Assembly: GCA_963729295.1 (NCBI GenBank)
Contig: CAVSNJ010000029.1
Span: forward strand, 339,849 to 403,848
Origin: DATJLY01 sp963729295
Lineage (GTDB): Bacteria; Pseudomonadota; Alphaproteobacteria; ATCC43930; CGMCC-115725
Length of the DNA: 64,000 nucleotides
Direction of reading: 5' to 3'
Shown here: positions 59,024-64,000 of the stretch, one piece after another
Position numbering within the stretch: position 1 is the first letter of the stretch
Layout of the letters: the number at the start of each line of letters is the position of its first letter
Notes under the pieces: generated by a model
Database searches by the model: none
The model's input: only the letters and a program-made list of their open reading frames with translations
What the model was told of the DNA's origin: nothing
Position numbers and translations under genes: made by a program

Positions 59024-61153
59024 TCAGAACCGCGCCGCCAGCGTGAGCCGCGCCGAGAGCGGCTCCACGGGCTTGAACTGGATGCCGTAAGTGGGCTTCG
59101 TCTCGCCCAGCAATTGCGTCGCATAGAAATAGTCGATCTGGTGTGCGCGCGAATTGAACAGGTTGAAGACGTCGAGCTCGGCGCGCCACACCTCGGTGAA
59201 GCGATATCCGATGCGCGCGTCGAAGAGCGCGGTCGGGCCCGAGCGCTCCGTCCCGTCCTCGATCAAGGGCCGCGGCCCGAAATAGCGGAAGCGCAGCCCG
59301 CCGTCCCACGGGCCCAAATTCTGGACCGCGATCTCGGCCGACGCGATCACCTTCGCGGCCTCGGGGATGTAGTCGCCGGGATGGCCGGGCTCGACATCGG
59401 CGAGGCCGTCGTCGGGCGCGGTGAAGCGCGCGCGGGTGAAGGCGAAGTCGCCGTTGACGGAGAGCCAGTCGAGCGGCGCATAGGTTGCGCTGAGTTCGAT
59501 GCCGGTGCGGTTGCTCGGCCGCCCGACCGAGGTTACGGCCTCGTCGCCGTCGAAGGTTGCCTCGTTGGCGAGGTTCAGCACGAAGAGCGCGGCCGACGCG
59601 CTCACATTCGGCACGATCGTGGTGCGCACGCCCGCCTCGTAGCCTTCGGCCTTGGTGACGAACGGCGTCTTCGCCTGGGTCACGATTGTGCTGCTGCCGC
59701 CCTGCTGGTTGACTTCGGTCGCGAGCGCGTCGATCGACGACAGCGCGCCGCGCAGATCGTTGCTGTGAAAGCCCTGGCCGTAGCTCAGATAAAACTCGGT
59801 CTTCTGCCACGGCCCGAAGATGGTGTTGAGCTTCGGGCTCAGCATCGGCTTGGTGTCGGTGCCGGAATTGGCGGCGATGGGCGCGCTCGTGTCCTGGCCG
59901 TGGAACAAATCGCCGCGCACGCCGGCGATGGTGCGGAACCAGTCCGACCATTCCGTGCGATTCTCGGCATAAAGCCCGCCGGTGGCCTCAAGGATGCGAT
60001 CATCGCGCACGGTGAAGCGGATAACGTCGTCGGTCGTCTCGTCCAATCCCATGTGGTTGAAGTCGGTGCGCGTCTCGAAGCCCAGCGTGTCGTCGGACTT
60101 GCGGCCCAAGAGCGTGCTGTAGGCCGTGTAGCTCGCGGCGCCGCCCACGACCTGGCGCCGCTCCTGCTGCTCGAACTGGTCGCCGATCGGCGGCGGGAAG
60201 AGCACGTAGCCGTCGAAATTGTTGAAGAGCTTCAGCTCGTAGCCGATCGCATAGGCATTCGCCTTGAACTGCCCCGCCGCATCGGTCGCGGCGTATGTGC
60301 CGGACAGGCTGTAGCGCTCGGACGTGCCGCCGTCGGTCGGATCGAGCGGGCCATAGAGATCGATGATGCCGGATTCGACGGCGCGCTCCGGAATCTGGTT
60401 GGTCGCGTGCCAGGCATCGTCCATGAACATGCCGGTGAGCGAGAAGCCGTTATCCGGCGCGCCATTGCTGTAGCGCAGCACCAGATTGCCCTTGTTGAAA
60501 TTGTCGGGGATCTGCCACGGGCCGTCGAGGTGATCGTATTCGCTGGCGATGAGGAAATTGCCGGTGCCCCCGCCCCCGCCCCAGGGCCGCGACATGGCGG
60601 CGAAGGCGCGACCATTGCCGAGCGTGCCGGCGCTCAGCGAGGCCATGTCCTTCGGAAGCGCGTCGACATAGTCGATGCTGACGGCGCCGGCCGTGTCGAA
60701 ATCGCCCTTGCCGGCGAAATAGGGACCCTTGCTGTAGTCGATCCCGCCGATCAATTCGGGGATCATGAAATTGAGGTCGGAATAACCCTGGCCATGCGCG
60801 TTGGTCGGCATGTTGACCGGCATGCCGTCGACCGAGAGGTCGATATCGGTGCCGTGATCGAGATTGAAGCCGCGCATGAAATACTGGTTCGCCTTGCCCT
60901 CGGCGCTGTGCTGCGTGACGATGAGGCCGGGCACGGTCTCGAGCAGTTCGCCCGGGCGATAGGTCGGAAATTCCTCGAGATCCGCGGGCGCGACGGTCCC
61001 CTGGCTGGCGGTGTCGTCGGTGGCGTCCGGCGGCGCGGCGGTGATGGTCACCTCCTCCATCACTTGCGCATCGGCGGCGCGCGGCAGCGCGAGCACGGCG
61101 AGCGCCAGCGCAAGCGGCGCCGGGCACCTTGCGAAACGTTCTGCGAAATCCAT
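59024..61153 (-). CDS. TonB-dependent outer-membrane receptor (cobalamin/metal uptake candidate)
   Basis: A 709-residue beta-barrel receptor; ATG 61153 after GAGGGGG, signal MDFAERFARCPAPLALALAVLALPRAADAQ. EEVTITAAPPD is the TonB-box region, followed by a plug with ELLETVPGLIVTQHSAEGKANQYFMRGFNLDHGTDIDLSVDGMPVN and the C-terminal barrel ending LTLAARF, a terminal aromatic as in outer-membrane proteins. It has a cobalamin riboswitch in its leader and a NikR-type operator upstream, so it likely imports cobalamin or a Ni/Co chelate. Ligand is inferred only from regulation. Confidence 0.9.
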   Translation of the reverse strand: MDFAERFARCPAPLALALAVLALPRAADAQVMEEVTITAAPPDATDDTASQGTVAPADLEEFPTYRPGELLETVPGLIVTQHSAEGKANQYFMRGFNLDHGTDIDLSVDGMPVNMPTNAHGQGYSDLNFMIPELIGGIDYSKGPYFAGKGDFDTAGAVSIDYVDALPKDMASLSAGTLGNGRAFAAMSRPWGGGGGTGNFLIASEYDHLDGPWQIPDNFNKGNLVLRYSNGAPDNGFSLTGMFMDDAWHATNQIPERAVESGIIDLYGPLDPTDGGTSERYSLSGTYAATDAAGQFKANAYAIGYELKLFNNFDGYVLFPPPIGDQFEQQERRQVVGGAASYTAYSTLLGRKSDDTLGFETRTDFNHMGLDETTDDVIRFTVRDDRILEATGGLYAENRTEWSDWFRTIAGVRGDLFHGQDTSAPIAANSGTDTKPMLSPKLNTIFGPWQKTEFYLSYGQGFHSNDLRGALSSIDALATEVNQQGGSSTIVTQAKTPFVTKAEGYEAGVRTTIVPNVSASAALFVLNLANEATFDGDEAVTSVGRPSNRTGIELSATYAPLDWLSVNGDFAFTRARFTAPDDGLADVEPGHPGDYIPEAAKVIASAEIAVQNLGPWDGGLRFRYFGPRPLIEDGTERSGPTALFDARIGYRFTEVWRAELDVFNLFNSRAHQIDYFYATQLLGETKPTYGIQFKPVEPLSARLTLAARF

Positions 61154-61166
61154 GTCCCCCTCGAAC

Positions 61167-61190
61167 GCGGACGAAAACTCCGTCGTCCGC
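61167..61190 (-). promoter_or_regulatory. Leader hairpin next to ribosome site
   Basis: GCGGACGA and TCGTCCGC form a perfect eight-pair stem with an eight-base loop. It ends five bases before the GAGGGGG ribosome site of the TonB receptor gene, downstream of the riboswitch, so it may be part of the expression platform. Confidence 0.5.
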
Positions 61191-61285
61191 GAACGAAGGG
61201 AATCGGGTCTTGGCAAAGGGCGCGCGAGCGCCGGACCGATCCCCCATCGAGACACCCCGCCCGATGCGCCCGCGAATGACCACGG

Positions 61286-61463
61286 CGATGGCAGGTCTCC
61301 TGGCTCGCGGGTCGATGCCGTTCGCGTCGCCTTCCCGGCTCATCGCCAGTGGCATGATGACGCGGGGCTCGCCGCTTACAGTTGCGGGGGCAGCCACGGT
61401 TTTGGGCGCGAGGAACGCGCCCCATCCCGTGTTCCCTTTCAATCCCCGAAGGGAACCATCGCA
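61286..61463 (-). promoter_or_regulatory. Cobalamin (adenosylcobalamin) riboswitch
   Basis: On the minus strand the region holds, in order, GGTTCCC...AAAGGGAAC, CGTGGCTGCCCCCGCAACTGTAAGCGG (a signature of the family), the B12 box GCCACTGGC (61353-61345) with GAGCCGGGAAGG, and the terminal AGCCAGGAGACCTGCC. These are the conserved parts of cobalamin riboswitches. It lies 133 bases before the TonB receptor ATG and should repress it when B12 is plentiful. Confidence 0.9.
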
Positions 61464-61484
61464 ATGATCCTAGGCACGCGGCCG

Positions 61485-61512
61485 GTATGAAGTCTATAAG
61501 AATTTATCCTAC
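61485..61512. promoter_or_regulatory. NikR-type operator GTATGA-N16-TCCTAC
   Basis: GTATGA at 61485-61490 and TCCTAC at 61507-61512, exactly 16 bases apart, differ from the E. coli NikR operator GTATGA-N16-TCATAC at one position; outer G/C adds symmetry. It overlaps a TATAAG box (61495-61500) in the region shared by nikR and the receptor gene. Confidence 0.7.
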
Positions 61513-61530
61513 CCGCAGAAAGGCGGCACC

Positions 61531-62004
61531 ATGCAACGCATCACCCTCGTGCTCGACGACGAACTCCTCGCCGAAGTCGATCGGATGATTTCCGTGCGCG
61601 GCTATCAGAACCGGTCGGAGGCGATCCGCGATCTGGCGCGCGCGGGCCTGCACCAGGCGACCGACGAGACGGCGACGGCGCGCGACTGCGTCGGCGCGCT
61701 CGTCTATGTGTTCGACCACGATGCGCGCGAGCTCTCGAAGCGGTTGACGCGCTCGTTCCACGACCATCACGACCTGTCGCTCGCGGCCCTCCACATCCAT
61801 CTCGATCACGAAAGCTGCCTGGAGGTGGCCGTGTTGAAGGGCAAGACGAAGGAGGTCCGGCATCTCGCCGACCACATCATCGCCGAGCGCGGCGTCCGGC
61901 ATGGCCGCCTCGTCACCGTTCCGGTCTCGCTCGAGAGCCAGACGCACGGGCATGGCGCCGACCTGCGCCATCGTCATCTCCACGCGCACGTGCGCGAGGC
62001 GTGA
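61531..62004 (+). CDS. nikR: Nickel-responsive transcriptional regulator NikR
   Basis: A 157-residue protein, ATG 61531. Residues 1-45 (TLVLDDELLAEVDRMISVRGYQNRSEAIRDLARAGL) are a ribbon-helix-helix DNA-binding domain; the rest is the ACT-like nickel domain. Ligands equivalent to E. coli H76, H87, H89, C95 are seen as His77, His88, His90 and Cys96. The tail is histidine-rich (HGHGADLRHRHLHAHV). Represses with Ni2+ bound. Divergent from the TonB receptor with an operator between them, implying autoregulation. Confidence 0.95.
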   Translation: MQRITLVLDDELLAEVDRMISVRGYQNRSEAIRDLARAGLHQATDETATARDCVGALVYVFDHDARELSKRLTRSFHDHHDLSLAALHIHLDHESCLEVAVLKGKTKEVRHLADHIIAERGVRHGRLVTVPVSLESQTHGHGADLRHRHLHAHVREA

Positions 62005-62029
62005 CGGTGGACGGACGGCCCCGAGGCCG

Positions 62030-62488
62030 CTAGGCGCGCACCCTTTCCGCCGTCGGATGCGGCACACGCGCGCCGATCACGAGGCGGTTCCAGCCGTTGA
62101 TGGCGACGATGAGAAGCGAGAGATTGACGATCTCGACCTCGGAGAAATGACGGCGCAGGTCCTCATAGACATCGTCGGGCGCGTGCGTCTCGGCGATGAG
62201 CGTGAGCGCCTCGGTCCAGGCGAGCGCCGCGCGTTCGCGCTCGCTAAAGGCCGGCGATTCGCGCCAGGCATCGAGCACGTAAAGGCGCTGCTCGCTTACG
62301 CCTTCTTTCCGCGCATCCTTCGAATGCATGTCGAGACAGAATGCGCAACCGTTGATTTGCGAGGCGCGCATCCTGACGAGATCGGCGAGCGCAGGATCGA
62401 TGCCGCAACCGCGCACATATTTCTCGAGCGCCAGCATGGCATTGTAGGCGTCGGGCGCAACCTTCATGGGATCGAATCTCGGTTTCAT
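62030..62488 (-). CDS. AhpD-like/carboxymuconolactone-decarboxylase family protein
   Basis: A 152-residue protein, ATG 62488. QINGCAFCLDMHSKDARKEG holds the CxxC (Cys48, Cys51) and His55 of AhpD-type peroxidase-linked thiol proteins; LYVLDAWRESPAFSERERAALAWTEALTLI is the family helix. Likely acts in peroxide reduction with thiol donors, or as a muconolactone decarboxylase relative. Convergent with nikR. Confidence 0.9.
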   Translation of the reverse strand: MKPRFDPMKVAPDAYNAMLALEKYVRGCGIDPALADLVRMRASQINGCAFCLDMHSKDARKEGVSEQRLYVLDAWRESPAFSERERAALAWTEALTLIAETHAPDDVYEDLRRHFSEVEIVNLSLLIVAINGWNRLVIGARVPHPTAERVRA

Positions 62489-62607
62489 CGCGCATTCTCC
62501 TTGCGGTGGGATTTCGGACGAGAACGCCCTCGGGCGCGATCCGTGCCAAGCCTTTTGCCGCGCCGGCGTTGGGCTATACTGGCCTGGGATCGAGCGAGGA
62601 GATGGCC

Positions 62608-63471
62608 ATGACCGAAAGCGCCACCATGACCCGAAGCGCCGCCGCGGAGCGGTCTTTGCCCGCGGTCGAAGCGGAGCTCAATTATCTTACGCCGATGGCC
62701 GAGCGCGCGCGCAACTATGCCTGCGAGCCGCCGGCCGGCATTCCGCGCACCAATACGCGGCCCGATCCGCACCGCGTCGCGATCCGCAGCGCGCGGCCGC
62801 TGCTCGCGTCGCTCTCGCTCGACGAGGAAGGCTTCGTCGTGACGCGGCACAAGACCGCCGTAAAGGATTTCTTCGACGATGCGGAAGTGCGCGAGCGCTA
62901 CTACCCCGAGGCCGATGCCTTGCTGAAAGAGGCGACCGGCGCCCGGCGCGTCTTCATCTTCGACCACATCTCGCGGCGGCACATCCCCGGCTCCGACGGC
63001 CGCACCGCCGGCGAGCCGCGCCAGCCGGTGCGCCGCGTCCATATCGACCACACCGCGACATCCGGGCCGCAGCGCGTGCGCGATCTCCTGCCGGACGACG
63101 CGGAGATGCTATTGAAGGGCCGCGTGCAGATCATCAATCTGTGGCGGCCGATCCGCGGCCCGCTCGAGGACGCGCCGCTCGGCGTGTGCGATGCGAAGAG
63201 CGTCGCGCCCGCCGATCTCGTGCCGACCGATCTCGTCTACACGCATCGCACCGGCGAGACCTATTCGGTGACCTACAACCCCGAGCACCGCTGGTACTAC
63301 ATTCCCGAGATGGCGGCGGACGAGGCCCTCCTCATCAAGTGCTTCGACAGCGAGACGGACGGCCGCGCGCGCTTCACGCCGCACAGCGCGTTCACCGATC
63401 CGACGACGCCAGCGAACGCGCGCCCGCGCGAGAGCATCGAGCTGCGCGCGTTCGTGTTCCACGCCGCCTGA
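62608..63471 (+). CDS. CmcJ/NvfI-like oxidoreductase
   Basis: A 287-residue protein; ATG 62608 is seven bases after GAGGAG (an ATG at 62602 abuts it). HKTAVKDFFDDAEVRERYYPEADALLKEATGARRVFIFDHISRR, RRVHIDHTATSGPQRVRDLL, RVQIINLWRPIRGPLEDAPLGVCDA and HRWYYIPEMAADEALLIKCFDS are the CmcJ/NvfI/AsaB motif order, with putative iron-binding HxD and His. Known members act in cephamycin and fungal natural-product oxidations. Substrate unknown. Confidence 0.85.
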   Translation: MTESATMTRSAAAERSLPAVEAELNYLTPMAERARNYACEPPAGIPRTNTRPDPHRVAIRSARPLLASLSLDEEGFVVTRHKTAVKDFFDDAEVRERYYPEADALLKEATGARRVFIFDHISRRHIPGSDGRTAGEPRQPVRRVHIDHTATSGPQRVRDLLPDDAEMLLKGRVQIINLWRPIRGPLEDAPLGVCDAKSVAPADLVPTDLVYTHRTGETYSVTYNPEHRWYYIPEMAADEALLIKCFDSETDGRARFTPHSAFTDPTTPANARPRESIELRAFVFHAA

Positions 63472-63473
63472 GG

Positions 63474-64000
63474 TCACTCCCACTCGATCGTGCCGGGCGG
63501 CTTCGAGGTAACGTCGTAGACGACGCGGTTGATGCCCTTCACCTCGTTGATGATGCGCGTCGCCGTGCGCGCCAGGAAATCGTGCGCGAAGGGGAACGAG
63601 TCGGCGGTCATACCGTCGGTCGAGGTGACAGCGCGCAGCGCGCACACGTAATCATAGGAGCGGCTGTCGCCCATGACGCCCACCGTGCGCACCGGCAGCA
63701 GCACGGCAAAAGCCTGCCAGATCGCGTCGTAAAGCCCGGCGAGGCGTATCTCCTCGAGATAGACCGCGTCGGCCTTGCGCAGGATGTCGAGCTTCTCGCG
63801 CGTGATGGCGCCAGGAACGCGGATGGCGAGGCCGGGGCCGGGGAACGGATGGCGCCGCACCAGGCTTTCGGGCAGGCCCAGCTCGCGGCCGAGCTCGCGC
63901 ACCTCGTCCTTGAAGAGCTCGCGCAGCGGCTCGACCAGCTTCAATTTCATCCGCGCCGGCAAGCCGCCGACATTGTGATGCGATTTGATCGTCGCCGACG
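63474..64000 (-). CDS. guaA: GMP synthase (glutamine-hydrolysing), C-terminal part, truncated by window edge
   Basis: The visible 175 residues are the end of GuaA: HHNVGGLPARMKLKLVEPLRELFKDEVRELGRELGLPESLVRRHPFPGPGLAIRV, GVMGDSRSYDYVCALRAV, and the C-terminal YDVTSKPPGTIEWE dimerisation motif. The glutaminase and ATP-pyrophosphatase parts lie beyond the right edge. Converts XMP to GMP. Ends two bases after the CmcJ/NvfI-like gene. Confidence 0.95.
   Translation of the reverse strand, partial: SATIKSHHNVGGLPARMKLKLVEPLRELFKDEVRELGRELGLPESLVRRHPFPGPGLAIRVPGAITREKLDILRKADAVYLEEIRLAGLYDAIWQAFAVLLPVRTVGVMGDSRSYDYVCALRAVTSTDGMTADSFPFAHDFLARTATRIINEVKGINRVVYDVTSKPPGTIEWE

Noticed and set aside
1..64000. 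CRISPR array, tRNA or rRNA genes
   Set aside because: No regularly spaced direct repeats with unique spacers and no cloverleaf or rRNA-like stretches were seen; repeats found are at 49500 and 58713 only.

Overview
The window is high-GC, densely packed bacterial DNA. Gene content (LivHMGF-type ABC transporters, many periplasmic solute-binding proteins, Rieske oxygenases, hydantoinase-type enzymes, a TonB receptor, NikR, MsrA, GuaA) points to a metabolically versatile alphaproteobacterium, probably Rhodospirillales- or Hyphomicrobiales-like. That placement is inference; no rRNA or tRNA gene is present to test it.

Layout. 1-7418: an edge-truncated hydantoinase A gene, a solute-binding protein, a DHA2 drug-efflux pump, and a tightly coupled minus-strand operon (LigB-like ring-cleavage dioxygenase, PEP-mutase/isocitrate-lyase-family enzyme, solute-binding protein, TauD/TfdA dioxygenase). 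7470-14290: a plus-strand operon joining a Rieske oxygenase, a complete branched-chain-type ABC transporter (binding protein, LivH, M, G, F) and a hydroxycinnamoyl-CoA hydratase/lyase that carries a compensated double frameshift. 14326-19406: small membrane protein, HMG-CoA-lyase-like protein, second Rieske oxygenase, methyltransferase, secreted FecR-like protein, amidohydrolase. 19394-23122: a three-gene minus-strand operon of a thioredoxin-reductase-like flavoprotein, a protein of the UGSC selenoprotein family interrupted by an in-frame TGA followed by a well-formed bacterial SECIS-like hairpin, and a Bcr/CflA-type efflux pump. This is the most unusual item in the window. 23185-41311: GMC oxidoreductase, quinone-reductase-like enzyme, luciferase-like monooxygenase, a frameshifted molybdopterin dehydrogenase large subunit, two amidohydrolases, two SDRs, a D-2-hydroxyacid dehydrogenase, a TPP enzyme, and five solute-binding proteins without membrane partners, two of them divergent paralogues.

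41485-53818: rlpA-like gene, msrA, a dehydrogenase plus hydantoinase A, a small DUF6883/DUF4926 pair, a VOC protein, a hydantoinase B fused to an acetone-carboxylase-gamma-like zinc domain, a mini zinc protein with an unusual upstream repeat array, and a second LivHMGF set lacking its own binding protein. 54060-58681: a VOC gene remnant, small ORFs, an enoyl-CoA hydratase/acyl-CoA dehydrogenase pair, a double-CDGSH Fe-S protein, an HbpS-like protein and an exported YqgE/AlgH-like protein. 58713-58923 is a degenerate tandem repeat. 59024-62004: a TonB-dependent receptor with a cobalamin riboswitch in its leader, divergent from nikR, with a near-consensus NikR operator between them, suggesting joint control by nickel and B12. 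The right edge holds an AhpD-like protein, a CmcJ/NvfI-like oxidoreductase and truncated guaA.

Overall theme: uptake and oxidative breakdown of aromatic or other organic acids (binding proteins, ring-hydroxylating and ring-cleaving oxygenases, CoA-lyases, amidohydrolases, dehydrogenases), plus export pumps, a selenium-linked thiol redox module and a metal/cobalamin uptake locus. Substrates cannot be read from the sequence.
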